Positions 25,667-34,806 of a DNA stretch of 64,000 bases are shown here, piece by piece. Every line of letters starts with the position of its first letter. Within the stretch, counting starts at the first letter, position 1. Both the position numbers and the translations under genes were made by a program. Below the pieces are notes generated by a model that saw only the letters and a program-made list of their open reading frames with translations, searched no databases and was not told the origin of the DNA. This DNA comes from Chryseobacterium sp. ISL-80 (GTDB lineage Bacteria > Bacillota > Bacilli > Bacillales > Cytobacillaceae), in NCBI GenBank assembly GCA_018613055.1, contig JAGGQZ010000013.1, forward strand, positions 62,001-126,000, read 5' to 3'.

Positions 25667-25801
25667 ATGATTAATCATAGTAATATCCAGAAGGAGCATC
25701 CTTCTGCCGCGATGGGAAATCATTTGCGGAATACAATATTGGCCGATAAAAGCGAGTCTCATTTCACACTTTTCACATCCAATTTAGGGAGGGCGAGTGG
25801 T
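25667..25801 (+). other. Upstream in-frame reading frame (usd-like leader) fused to spoIIID
   Basis: From an ATG at 25667 (GGGGAC just upstream) 45 codons run without a stop straight into spoIIID. In B. subtilis a separate short frame, usd, precedes spoIIID and its translation is needed for spoIIID expression. Here the leader frame is continuous with spoIIID, so it could be a leader or give an N-terminally extended form. Confidence 0.4.
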
Positions 25802-26074
25802 GTGCACGATTACATCAAAGAGAGAACAATCAAGATTGGAAAGTATATCGTGGAGACGAGAAAAACAGTTCGCGTCATAGCGAAGGAGTTTGGCGTATCC
25901 AAAAGTACAGTCCATAAAGACCTGACAGAAAGATTGCCTGAGATCAACCCTGACCTTGCCAACGAAGTAAAAGAGATCCTTGATTATCATAAATCCATCC
26001 GTCATCTTAGAGGCGGGGAAGCCACCAAAATGAAATACCGCAAAGAGGAAAGGGAAGAAGAACCTGTGAAGTGA
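25802..26074 (+). CDS. spoIIID: Sporulation transcription factor SpoIIID
   Basis: A 90-residue mother-cell DNA-binding regulator that activates or represses many sigma-E and sigma-K genes. The sequence from MHDYIKERTIKIGKYI through the helix-turn-helix (VRVIAKEFGVSKSTVHKDL) is nearly identical to the B. subtilis protein; the C-terminal basic helix is also present. The GTG at 25802 follows GGGAGGG at suitable spacing. In B. subtilis mbl follows directly; here the type VII secretion island intervenes. Confidence 0.97.
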   Translation: MHDYIKERTIKIGKYIVETRKTVRVIAKEFGVSKSTVHKDLTERLPEINPDLANEVKEILDYHKSIRHLRGGEATKMKYRKEEREEEPVK

Positions 26075-26143
26075 AAAAAATCAGAATGAAGCAGATGGGA
26101 GGGACCGTAATTCAGCTTTATAATCACTGCCGACATATCAAAG

Positions 26144-26179
26144 AAAAATGCCCAGCTTAGATCCAGAAAAGCCGGGCAT
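26144..26179 (-). terminator. Terminator for the minus-strand gene at 26295
   Basis: On the minus strand ATGCCCGGCTT pairs with AAGCTGGGCAT (one G-U pair), followed by a T run; the opposite strand would have an A-C mismatch instead, so it is oriented to the minus strand, about 115 bases after that gene. Confidence 0.65.
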
Positions 26180-26294
26180 CGCCACAAAAGGCGTGTATGA
26201 TTCTGCTTTGATACATAGCGGAGGCTGCCGCCTTTTTATTATGGGGAAAAAGGGACAGGCAGCGGAATCCATCCATCCCTGCCCTTTGTTCGTC

Positions 26295-26633
26295 TTACCG
26301 CAAGCCGGTATTCTTCAGCTTTGCTTCCCGTTCGGCAGCTGCGCGTTCAGCTGTTGCCTTTTCCGCTGCTTCCCGAGCCTCTTCTTCCCTTCTGATTTCA
26401 TTCGCTGCTGCGACGATATCCGGGCCGATGGAGAACAGCAATGTCTGCAATTCGGAAATTTCCCTGCTTATGCTGTTGATCGCGTTATTGATATACACCA
26501 TTTCCTGGGCCTGCCAGCCGCTGTTAATATTCCCCTTGAAGTCCTGCAGCCTGCTTTTGATCTCATTCAATTCCTGTGCGTAATCACTGATTCTATTTGC
26601 CTGTGCATACGCCTGACCGACATTGATTTTCAT
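26295..26633 (-). CDS. WXG100-like/helical type VII secretion accessory protein
   Basis: A 112-residue all-helical protein. The first 70 residues have WXG100-like size and pattern with a central SGWQAQEM (W-x-A rather than W-x-G) between two helices, followed by a charged Glu/Ala/Arg coiled-coil tail. The ATG at 26633 follows CAGGTGAT. It is divergent from essC at the edge of the secretion island, and likely is a substrate partner or chaperone of the system; no closer family recognised. Confidence 0.6.
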   Translation of the reverse strand: MKINVGQAYAQANRISDYAQELNEIKSRLQDFKGNINSGWQAQEMVYINNAINSISREISELQTLLFSIGPDIVAAANEIRREEEAREAAEKATAERAAAEREAKLKNTGLR

Positions 26634-27043
26634 CTGGATCACCTGCTCATATTTTTAGATTCTTTGATTATAGTATGTTTTTGAAAAAAATCCCAATGAT
26701 TTATAAAAATAAAAATGGATTAATTTAGTTGAATTAGGGTTTAAGTTACATCTAATTGGGGTAAAAAGGACTAGTTTTATGATTGTATAGAGCAGGTTGG
26801 CACCTTTAACACACCTAGATACTTACATATAGTAAGCAAAATTAGGACCAATATCCCTATTTTTCCAATTGAGGGGGCAATTAGTTGAATATAATTCCTA
26901 ATATTGTAAGATATTTATATATTTAGAGATGCACCTTAGGTTTGATGTAAAATTACACTTTTTGAGCTAAAATGGTAAAAAATATGAAATTACCACTATA
27001 CATACTGTAGGAATATAAATATTTAGGCTGGGGAGGTTTTGAG
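26634..27043. other. AT-rich divergent intergenic region before essC
   Basis: 410 bases without coding potential between the divergent WXG100-like gene and essC. AT-rich with several weak -10-like hexamers; no promoter stands out clearly and no repeats or hairpins were noted. It presumably holds the island's promoters. Confidence 0.5.
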
Positions 27044-30000
27044 GTGATTTTAACACTTTTTGACCGGAATCGGGTATTCGATCTCGTTTTGCCTGAACGA
27101 GTCACCGGGAGATACATACTTAACACAGAAGATCAGGAACAGAATCCGGTCGATATGCTGGCAGTGGAAGCGGAAGATGGCCAGTGGTACCTGAAGTCCA
27201 ATAAACATGCATTCATAAAGAATACCGCCAACGAAATACAATCAAAGGTCCTCATCGAACCATTCAAAACATATAGTATTCATCGCAACGATGATCAATC
27301 CGCGCTAGTCTATGTCGAGCCGCAAACAGCGGACCGCAATGAATTCACAAAACATATCGCAACAAGCAATGTCATAAAAATAGGGCGTTCCCAGGACAGC
27401 CAGATTTGCTTTTCGAACAAACTCGTATCGGGTTCACACTGTGTCATCGAATACAGCAGTAAGGGCGATGCTGTGATCAAGGACTTCAACAGTTCAAATG
27501 GTACATATGTCAATGGCGAAAGAATAAAGGAAAAGCCACTGACTGTTGGTGATGTCATTTTCATCATGGGCCTAAAAATCATCTTCAACGGCCGCCTGTT
27601 GTCGCTGAATAATCCACATAAATCAGTGTTCCTTGACCGGAACGCGTTCAATTCCTTCATTGCTGAAAAGCCTGTAGTAGAGAAAGAAATCAACCTCGAT
27701 GAAATACATATTGAAGAAGAAAATGATCAGTTGTTTTACCGTTCGCCACGCTTCAAGCGGGATATTGAAAATACAACGATAAAAATCGATCCGCCGCCAC
27801 CGCAGCCGAATGTGGATGAAACTCCGCTGATGCTGCTGCTGGGACCGTCAATCACGATGGGGATGGCATCCTTGTTCACAGGACTCCTGATGTTACAAAA
27901 CGTAATGAACAGGGGCGACAATATCATGTCGGCGATGCCAATGCTTGTTATGTCGTTCAGCATGTTGATCGGTACCGTACTCTGGCCGATTTTAACAAAA
28001 AGATACGAGAAAAAGCGCCGCATCAAGCTTGAAGGCATTCGCCAGGAGAAGTATCTGAAATATCTTGGGGAAATGAAGCAGGTAATCGCGGATGAGTGCA
28101 AGCACCAGAGTGAAATTCTTTTAGAAAACCATGTCACGCTGGAAAACTGCCTGACAAGGATCAAGCGCCGCCAGCGGAATCTATGGGAGCGCGGGATCGG
28201 GCAGAATGACTTTTTAAAAGTGCGTCTTGGGATCGGCGATTTGCCTCTGAATGCGGAGATCAAATATCCAGAAAAGCGCTTTATGCTTGAGGATGATAAT
28301 CTTCAGGATGAACTGTATCAAATCGTAGAACAGCCGCAGATTTTAAAGAATGTTCCGGTCACGGTAGACCTGACGGATGAAAGGATCAGCGGGATCATCG
28401 GCAGAAGGGAAGAAGTGAAGAGCTTCGTTCAGGGGCTGATTTTCCAGCTGACAGCATTGCATAGTTATGACGAGCTGAAATTGGTGTTCATTTACGATGA
28501 ACATGAACATGATACATGGAATTTTGTGAAGTGGCTGCCGCATGTCTGGGATGACGGCAAGACAATCCGCTTCGTCGCCACAGACGCCAATGAAATCAAG
28601 GAGCTTTCGGCTTACTTTGAAAAAGAAATCACCGCACGCCAGGCGCTTGATGAAGAAGACCTTGCGGAAATCGAACAGCATTATATCGTGTTCTCAATGA
28701 GCAAGAGCCTCGCTTCAAAGGCTGAGATGATTAATCTTATTTTAAAAGAAAAGAAGAATATCAGATTCAGCCTGGTCACACTTTATGACGAGCTGAAAAA
28801 CCTGCCGAAGGAATGCAGCAATGTCATCGAGCTCGACAAGAGTTTTTCGAAAATCTATGACAAGGACGATATTTCCGGGAAATATGTAGGCTTCAACGCT
28901 GACAGCTATCTGGAGGAGAATGCTGAAGAACTGGCAGTGAAATTGGCCAATATCCAGCTGAATACCTCACAGAAGGCATATACCCTGCCTGATATGCTGA
29001 CATTCCTGGAAATGTTTGGCGTCGGTAAAATCGAGCATCTCAATGCGCTGACAAAATGGAAGGAGAATAATCCGGTCCATACGATTCAAACGCAAATCGG
29101 TGTCGATACGCAGGGCGACCCGTTCATGATCGACCTGCATGAAAAGTATCACGGACCGCACGGCCTGATTGCCGGGATGACCGGTTCCGGTAAAAGTGAA
29201 TTCATCATGACGTTCATTTTATCGCTTGCGGTCAATTACCATCCAGATGAAGTTGCGTTCATCCTGATCGACTATAAGGGTGGCGGCATGGCGAATGCGT
29301 TCGAGGATCTGCCTCACCTGGCAGGGACAATCACGAACCTTGACGGAGCTGCCGTCAACCGGTCACTCATTTCTATCCAGAGTGAACTGAAGCGCCGACA
29401 GGCCATTTTTAGCGAAACGAGCCGGGTTGTTGACCAGAGCAATATCGATATCTATAAATATCAGAAACTTTACCGTGAAGGCATGGTAACAGAGCCTCTG
29501 CAGCATTTGTTCATCATTTCCGATGAGTTTGCCGAACTGAAGGCCCAGCAGCCTGAATTCATGGAGCAGCTTGTCAGTGCGGCGCGTATCGGCCGAAGCC
29601 TTGGCGTCCACCTGATCCTGGCGACACAAAAGCCATCAGGTGTTGTTGATGACCAGATCTGGAGTAACAGTAAATTCCGCATCAGCTTGAAGGTGCAGGA
29701 AAAAGCGGACAGTATGGAAGTCATCAAGCGTCCTGACGCCGCGGAGCTGAAGCAGACCGGACGTTTCTACCTTCAGGTCGGCTTCAACGAATTGTTCGAG
29801 CTGGGGCAGTCCGCATGGGCGGGTGCACCTTACTACCCGTCCGACAGAGTTGAAAAGCATAAGGATGACAGCGTCGTCGTCATCGATGACCTTGGCCGCG
29901 TCATTAAGAATGCCCGTATTGATAAGCGCAAGTCGGCAGTGAAGAATCCGCCGAAGCAAATCGATGAGATTACCGAATACCTGGCGAAAATGGCGCTGCA

Positions 30001-31663
30001 GGAGAACATCAAGGTCCGCCAGCTGTGGCTTGAGCCGATTCCTGAACTGATTTACGTAGATAAGCTGAAGAAGAAGTACGGCGTTGACCAGCAAGGTTTC
30101 CATCTGAATCCGATCATCGGCGAATACGATGATCCAGCGAACCAGAGGCAGATGGTCATGAGGATGCCGATCACACAGGACGGAAATGCCGTCATTTACG
30201 GAATCGCCGGCAGCGGCAAGACGACCTTCCTGACGACGATGCTCTACTCATTGATGGAAGAGCACACGCCGAACGAAGTGAACTTTTACCTGCTTGACTT
30301 CGGTTCCGAGACAATGGTCTGGTTCCGCGAAGCACCGCACGTCGGCGATGTCATGCTGTCGCATGAAAGCGAGAAGATCCACAACCTGTTCAAAATGCTG
30401 TCAGGCGAGATTGAACGGAGGAAGAAGCTGCTTTCGAATTACGGCGGCGATTTTATTACCTACAACGAGATGTCGGGCGAGAGCCTGCCATCGATCATTG
30501 TGGCGATCCACAACTATGCCGCGTTCTCAGAGATGTTCGAGGAGCTTGAGGAAGGGATATCATTCCTGACGCGCGAGGGCCTGAAGTATGGCATTTACTT
30601 CATCGTCACCGCGATCAATACGGGAGCGATACGCTACAGGCTGCTGCAGAACTTCAAGCAGATGTATGTGCTCCAGCTGAATGATCAATCCGAATACTCC
30701 GGCGTACTGGGCAATACAGATGGAGTTTATCCATCCAAATCGAAGGGCCGCGGCATATTCAAGAGTGATACCACATATGAATTCCAGACGGCCCATATCA
30801 CAAGCGATATAGACAATATGTATACCTTCATCACCGACTATTGCAAGGACCTGCGCGAAACCTGGACGCAGCCGGCCGCAATGCGCGTCCCGATCCTTCC
30901 GGAAAAAGTGGATCTGAACTATCTGCGTGATGAAGCAAAAAATATGACCAGTAACAAAGTACCAGTCGGCATCGAGAAAAACTCGCTGAAGACAGCTTAT
31001 TTCGATTTCCTTGGCAATTATATAAATGTCGTGACCGCTTCGCAAAACGACCAGTGCTCAAGCTTCATGCAGGGCGTCGCTGAAATTTTCAACGCTTCTG
31101 AAGGCAGGGAGCTGATCGTCATCGACCCTACTGAGCACTTCGCGGCGGGCCGCACACAGGATTACAAGTACATTGCTGATTCTGCTGAACTCGAAGACAC
31201 GATCATCTACCTGTTCAATACGCTCGTCCACCGCAACAATACGACGAAGGACGCGATCGAAGCGGGCGAACAGCCGCCAGTATTCAGCAACATCACCTGC
31301 ATCATCGATTCCTTTACCGACCTGATGATGTATCTGTCGCCGGACGGCCAGGATAAACTCAAAGTCTTCCTTGAAAAAGGCAACGGCCTGAATGTGAACC
31401 TGATCATCTCCGACAGCGCCGATAAACTGAGCTCCGTTTCATTCGAAGCCTGGTTCAAGCAGCACGTATCGCTAAGCGATTTCCTCTGGGCAGGCAACGG
31501 CATCACCGATCAGTACATCATGAAGATCGGCAAGGTGACAAACGATATGTACCAGGAAATCCCGCCAGGCTTCGGTTACGTCGTGACAAAAGGAAAAGCA
31601 ACACTCGTAAAGCTGTTAACCTCAGTCGAGAGCATGCAAGAGGAGGTAGCGTACCATGGATAA
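27044..31663 (+). CDS. essC: Type VII secretion FtsK/SpoIIIE ATPase EssC with N-terminal FHA domain
   Basis: A 1539-residue membrane ATPase that recognises WXG100 and effector proteins and powers T7SSb secretion. Order: YukA-type N-domain (1-95), FHA domain (about 108-180; IGRSQDS R115, SGSH 129-132, SSNGTYVNG), two membrane helices (about 260-315), then tandem FtsK/SpoIIIE domains: D1 with GMTGSGKS (K717) and LIDYKGGG, D2 with GIAGSGKT (K1059) and LLDFGSE, and a degenerate D3 (VVTASQNDQ). The FHA domain retains the R/S/H/N set needed for phosphothreonine binding. The GTG at 27044 follows GGGGAGG. It overlaps esaB by 8 bases. Confidence 0.93.
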   Translation: MILTLFDRNRVFDLVLPERVTGRYILNTEDQEQNPVDMLAVEAEDGQWYLKSNKHAFIKNTANEIQSKVLIEPFKTYSIHRNDDQSALVYVEPQTADRNEFTKHIATSNVIKIGRSQDSQICFSNKLVSGSHCVIEYSSKGDAVIKDFNSSNGTYVNGERIKEKPLTVGDVIFIMGLKIIFNGRLLSLNNPHKSVFLDRNAFNSFIAEKPVVEKEINLDEIHIEEENDQLFYRSPRFKRDIENTTIKIDPPPPQPNVDETPLMLLLGPSITMGMASLFTGLLMLQNVMNRGDNIMSAMPMLVMSFSMLIGTVLWPILTKRYEKKRRIKLEGIRQEKYLKYLGEMKQVIADECKHQSEILLENHVTLENCLTRIKRRQRNLWERGIGQNDFLKVRLGIGDLPLNAEIKYPEKRFMLEDDNLQDELYQIVEQPQILKNVPVTVDLTDERISGIIGRREEVKSFVQGLIFQLTALHSYDELKLVFIYDEHEHDTWNFVKWLPHVWDDGKTIRFVATDANEIKELSAYFEKEITARQALDEEDLAEIEQHYIVFSMSKSLASKAEMINLILKEKKNIRFSLVTLYDELKNLPKECSNVIELDKSFSKIYDKDDISGKYVGFNADSYLEENAEELAVKLANIQLNTSQKAYTLPDMLTFLEMFGVGKIEHLNALTKWKENNPVHTIQTQIGVDTQGDPFMIDLHEKYHGPHGLIAGMTGSGKSEFIMTFILSLAVNYHPDEVAFILIDYKGGGMANAFEDLPHLAGTITNLDGAAVNRSLISIQSELKRRQAIFSETSRVVDQSNIDIYKYQKLYREGMVTEPLQHLFIISDEFAELKAQQPEFMEQLVSAARIGRSLGVHLILATQKPSGVVDDQIWSNSKFRISLKVQEKADSMEVIKRPDAAELKQTGRFYLQVGFNELFELGQSAWAGAPYYPSDRVEKHKDDSVVVIDDLGRVIKNARIDKRKSAVKNPPKQIDEITEYLAKMALQENIKVRQLWLEPIPELIYVDKLKKKYGVDQQGFHLNPIIGEYDDPANQRQMVMRMPITQDGNAVIYGIAGSGKTTFLTTMLYSLMEEHTPNEVNFYLLDFGSETMVWFREAPHVGDVMLSHESEKIHNLFKMLSGEIERRKKLLSNYGGDFITYNEMSGESLPSIIVAIHNYAAFSEMFEELEEGISFLTREGLKYGIYFIVTAINTGAIRYRLLQNFKQMYVLQLNDQSEYSGVLGNTDGVYPSKSKGRGIFKSDTTYEFQTAHITSDIDNMYTFITDYCKDLRETWTQPAAMRVPILPEKVDLNYLRDEAKNMTSNKVPVGIEKNSLKTAYFDFLGNYINVVTASQNDQCSSFMQGVAEIFNASEGRELIVIDPTEHFAAGRTQDYKYIADSAELEDTIIYLFNTLVHRNNTTKDAIEAGEQPPVFSNITCIIDSFTDLMMYLSPDGQDKLKVFLEKGNGLNVNLIISDSADKLSSVSFEAWFKQHVSLSDFLWAGNGITDQYIMKIGKVTNDMYQEIPPGFGYVVTKGKATLVKLLTSVESMQEEVAYHG

Positions 31664-31907
31664 GGTGCTCGTAGAGGTCTTCATCCCCGCCTCGGAAAAA
31701 TCATACGACGTCTTCCTGCCGCCCGAAAGCAAACTGCACGAAGTCGTCTACCTGCTCGCAGGAACCATGACCGAACTGTCACAAGGATACTTCTCAGCAA
31801 CAGCCGACACCATCCTCTGTGACCGCAAAACCGGCACCATCCTGAACATCAACCAGACCGTCGAAGAACATGGGTTGATGAACGGGGCTAAGTTGATGCT
31901 GATTTAG
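31656..31907 (+). CDS. esaB: EsaB/YukD ubiquitin-like type VII secretion protein
   Basis: An 83-residue ubiquitin-fold protein of the YukD/EsaB family: beta-grasp pattern with LVEVFIPASEKSYDVFLPP at the start and MNGAKLMLI at the end. Such proteins are cytosolic regulators or components of T7SSb. Its start lies inside the end of essC (8-base overlap), behind AGAGGAGG, so the two are co-translated. No diglycine tail, as usual for this family. Confidence 0.9.
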   Translation: MDKVLVEVFIPASEKSYDVFLPPESKLHEVVYLLAGTMTELSQGYFSATADTILCDRKTGTILNINQTVEEHGLMNGAKLMLI

Positions 31908-31912
31908 AAGAT

Positions 31913-31985
31913 GGGGGACATGGGGACGGTTCTCTTGTCCCGCGACAGCGACACGACATAGTGACGGTTCTTGTGTCTCGTAATG
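31913..31985. repeat. Two tandem GACGGTTCT-core hairpin repeats
   Basis: Unit 1: GGGACA...TGTCCC (31915-31920, 31936-31941) around GGGGACGGTTCT. Unit 2: GACAC...GTGTC around TGACGGTTCT. Loop core is conserved while arms differ but remain complementary, as in REP-like elements. It lies between esaB and the lipoprotein gene; similar units are at 37678 and 56049. Confidence 0.65.
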
Positions 31986-32093
31986 TGCGACGCAGGTACG
32001 ATGCACGTCTCACAGAATATGAACATATGACCTTGGGGGCGGTTATCATAAACCGGACCGCTCCTGTTTTTAAATACGGAAGGTGTGGAGAAC

Positions 32094-32834
32094 TTGAAGA
32101 AGTGGATCAAGCTGACTGCAGTGATTTTATTCGTAGTAATGGGAGGTGCGGGGTGTATGAGTTCGGAGAGTAAGGTTATGGAGCATTTGGAAGAGAAATA
32201 TGGTGAGAAGTTTGAAATTGAAAGTATAAAAGAAGGCAGTGTCATTTTTCCGGAAATGTACGGGAAAGACAAGGTTATTGCATTTCCAGATGGGAAATCA
32301 GAATTAGTTTTTCTTGCCGGCGAAAGCAGGAGTAAAGACGATGTGTACTACGATACTTATCCTCTCTCCAAGTGGTCGGCTGAGCTTGATAAAAAGTATA
32401 AAGACAAAATTTTGGAGCAGTTTGGAAAAGAAATCGAGTACAAGACAATTGTCTCGGCTGAAAGAGATACGTACGATTCAATCAAGGGAAATATTTCATT
32501 CGATGAGTTTATGCAAAAGGGAATTGAAAATGTTGATGTCACAATTGATATTGCTGTCAAAACAGCAGGTGAACCAAATGTTGAAGAATATTATGAACCC
32601 GTATACAACCTATTAAACATGTTAAAAGAAGAAAACACAGAGTACTACGGTATTGCGGTGGGATTTGTAGATGAGTCTGAAGACATTTCTGATTATATCA
32701 GGACGGCCAATGTAAACAACCTTCCATGGTCAAATCTTGATGCTAAAGTATATGGAGCAATTCTGGTAGATAATCTGCGTGAAATAAATTCGCCTCAAGA
32801 CATAGCTGATTATTACGAAAAGTTTGAGGAGTGA
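32094..32834 (+). CDS. Lipoprotein, candidate immunity protein for the adjacent lipase (TilA-like context)
   Basis: A 246-residue predicted lipoprotein (basic start, hydrophobic segment, lipobox GGAGC) followed by a charged domain whose beginning (EHLEEKYGEKFEIESI) is reminiscent of small cystatin-like lipoproteins. The preferred start is the TTG at 32094 behind GGTGTGGAG; an in-frame GTG at 32085 overlaps that site. It ends 6 bases before the lipase gene. In S. aureus the T7SS lipase TslA is encoded with protective lipoproteins (TilA); a similar role here is inferred from context only. Confidence 0.7.
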   Translation: MKKWIKLTAVILFVVMGGAGCMSSESKVMEHLEEKYGEKFEIESIKEGSVIFPEMYGKDKVIAFPDGKSELVFLAGESRSKDDVYYDTYPLSKWSAELDKKYKDKILEQFGKEIEYKTIVSAERDTYDSIKGNISFDEFMQKGIENVDVTIDIAVKTAGEPNVEEYYEPVYNLLNMLKEENTEYYGIAVGFVDESEDISDYIRTANVNNLPWSNLDAKVYGAILVDNLREINSPQDIADYYEKFEE

Positions 32835-32840
32835 TCAGGA

Positions 32841-34247
32841 TTGTCTATCGACAAATTAACCGAAGAAGAAAAAAACATATTGTTGATGCTATCTTATTAT
32901 GATTTGCCGCCAAAAAAACTTCCCGATAATTTGACTATTAAGCAAGTATGGGACTTTGCTAAAAGAAATGCGGATCCAGATGAAGCAAGTTTTATAGAAA
33001 TCGATGCTTTTATAAATGGAAACAAATTAGACACGTCAAACCTAAATAATATTACCTTGAAGGGTTATCAAAACTTTAATCCTAATGAAGGGAATAATGT
33101 AAAAGGGGAATCAAATTCCGGTTTTGTAGGATATGCTTTTGAAGATAATGAAGGCAATGCCACAGCAGTCTTCAGGGGAAGTGAGCCGATGGGGGATATG
33201 GGCCACTTAAGGACTGATTGGACCTCCAACTTTGAAGCTTCAATGGGTGTGGAAATCAAGCAACAGAAAGAAGCTGATGAGTTTTATCAAAAATATCTTG
33301 GAGATGCATCGGGGGAAAGGCTGCTGCTTGGCCATTCCAAGGGTGGCAACCTGGCGGATTACGTCTTTATCAACAACCTTGATGATAACACCAAGGCATA
33401 TGTAATAAATGCTGCCCCATTATATTGGTGGTCTCTATCCAAGAAGGAACAAGAGGCGCTGATGGGAGACCGGCATGATTTCATCGTCTATGCATATGAT
33501 CCTGTCTCGCAGCTTGGCAAGGTACCGTATGTTGATAAAACGATTGGTATTAAGGAAGATTATGATATTAGAAAACCATTCTATCCTCATTCATTGACGA
33601 GCAGTGCTGGATTTGATGAAAATGGTAACTTCAAAGTCTATGAGAATGGTCAATCTTTTGGCAGGTCGGTTCTAAACAATATGATCTTTGAAGACATCTT
33701 CCGTGAACTTTCTAACTCCACTCCGATCAGGGCTTATAAGGCAGCTTACGTAGTCGCTAATGCCGCGGTGAATGTCATGCATTATACAGCCAAGGCGATG
33801 ACAGCAGCTGCCCATTTAATACGAGAACAAACGGTGAAGCTTGTCGTGGGACTGGCAAAAGCCAAAAAAGAGTTCGAGGAAAAGGTGAATTCATTCTTTG
33901 CCGAGCTTATATCTAAGGCTGCAGTTAAAATCGGCAATTTTTTAGACGGCCTGAATGGCAACAACTTCCCTATCGAACCCTATATAAAAGTCGACATCCC
34001 AAGGCTGTTCTATTACGCCAACCGGCTCCGCTCGGTTCAAAGGCGGATTGCCCAGCTTAATGACATGATTGATGATCTGTACTGGGAAGCGGGAGTGTTT
34101 GGTCTGGATAATGTCCTGGCTGCCGATATCAGCACGTCGTTTGACTTCCGGATTCCGGAAAGCATCAATTACCTGAACACCACGGCAGAACTTTTACAGA
34201 GGAATGAAAGGTATCTCGCCGGAAAAGCCGGTTCGATCAGGGGGTAA
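32841..34247 (+). CDS. Reverse-arranged T7SS lipase effector (DUF2974/Mbeg1-like alpha/beta hydrolase)
   Basis: A 468-residue protein without signal peptide. The N-terminal part (about 10-270) is an alpha/beta-hydrolase of the Mbeg1-like/DUF2974 kind: FRGSE oxyanion region, nucleophile elbow GHS166KGGN, Asp in YDPVS (D220) and His in YPHSL (H250). The C-terminal 180 residues are helical, with a WXG/LXG-like pattern (LFYYANRLRSVQRRIAQLND, LYWEAG). Catalytic domain first and helical targeting domain last is the arrangement described for S. aureus TslA. TTG start behind GAGGAGTG. Substrate presumed membrane lipid (inference). Confidence 0.8.
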   Translation: MSIDKLTEEEKNILLMLSYYDLPPKKLPDNLTIKQVWDFAKRNADPDEASFIEIDAFINGNKLDTSNLNNITLKGYQNFNPNEGNNVKGESNSGFVGYAFEDNEGNATAVFRGSEPMGDMGHLRTDWTSNFEASMGVEIKQQKEADEFYQKYLGDASGERLLLGHSKGGNLADYVFINNLDDNTKAYVINAAPLYWWSLSKKEQEALMGDRHDFIVYAYDPVSQLGKVPYVDKTIGIKEDYDIRKPFYPHSLTSSAGFDENGNFKVYENGQSFGRSVLNNMIFEDIFRELSNSTPIRAYKAAYVVANAAVNVMHYTAKAMTAAAHLIREQTVKLVVGLAKAKKEFEEKVNSFFAELISKAAVKIGNFLDGLNGNNFPIEPYIKVDIPRLFYYANRLRSVQRRIAQLNDMIDDLYWEAGVFGLDNVLAADISTSFDFRIPESINYLNTTAELLQRNERYLAGKAGSIRG

Positions 34248-34250
34248 ACA

Positions 34251-34442
34251 ATGGATGCGAAAGTGAGAAGCAAGATTAACAGGATTGCCAACGAAGCGAA
34301 TGCAATCGCCAGGGAGCTGGAGGATATTTCGAATGGTATCAGTCACGAATTCAAAGGAATTGGTTCGGTAAAAGCGGCCTCGGGATTGCGGCGTTCAGCA
34401 GAAAAATATCGCTACGTAAGCTACAAGTTAAGAAGAATATGA
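34251..34442 (+). CDS. Small helical protein, candidate lipase-targeting partner
   Basis: A 63-residue basic helical protein starting 4 bases after the lipase stop, behind AGGGGGTAAAC. It is smaller than WXG100 proteins and lacks W-x-G. In TslA-type loci small helical TlaA proteins bind the C-terminal targeting domain of the lipase; the same is inferred here from size, helicity and position. Confidence 0.65.
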   Translation: MDAKVRSKINRIANEANAIARELEDISNGISHEFKGIGSVKAASGLRRSAEKYRYVSYKLRRI

Positions 34443-34470
34443 CTCTATCAGACTTGAAAGGAGGTGAAAA

Positions 34471-34776
34471 ATGATGGCAAGATCAATCACTGTTGAACCA
34501 GCAAAGCTTGAAACGACTGCTAACAAGATTGAACAACAGGCAGCTGACTACGAAAGAAACTACAAAGCTCTTTTCAACGAAGTCGAAGGTATGGCTGCAG
34601 CATGGCAGGGTGCCGACAACCAGGCATACACTGCACAGATCAAAGGCTTCATGGACGACTTCCAGAAGATGACTCAGTTGATGAGACAATACTCTGAGTT
34701 CCTGAAGATGAGCGCGAAGACATACCGCGACACTCAATCTGAAGTCATTAACCAGGCTAAGAGATTGAGCAACTAA
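34471..34776 (+). CDS. WXG100 family type VII secretion protein (copy 1)
   Basis: A 101-residue helical-hairpin protein of the WXG100/EsxA family with the diagnostic turn AAWQGADN (W45-Q-G47). A strong AAAGGAGGTG site suggests high expression. No clear C-terminal Y-x-x-x-D/E motif is present, unlike copy 2. WXG100 proteins are both substrates and essential components of T7SSb. Confidence 0.92.
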   Translation: MMARSITVEPAKLETTANKIEQQAADYERNYKALFNEVEGMAAAWQGADNQAYTAQIKGFMDDFQKMTQLMRQYSEFLKMSAKTYRDTQSEVINQAKRLSN

Positions 34777-34806
34777 TCCATAACATAACGCAGGAGGTGA
34801 AATACA

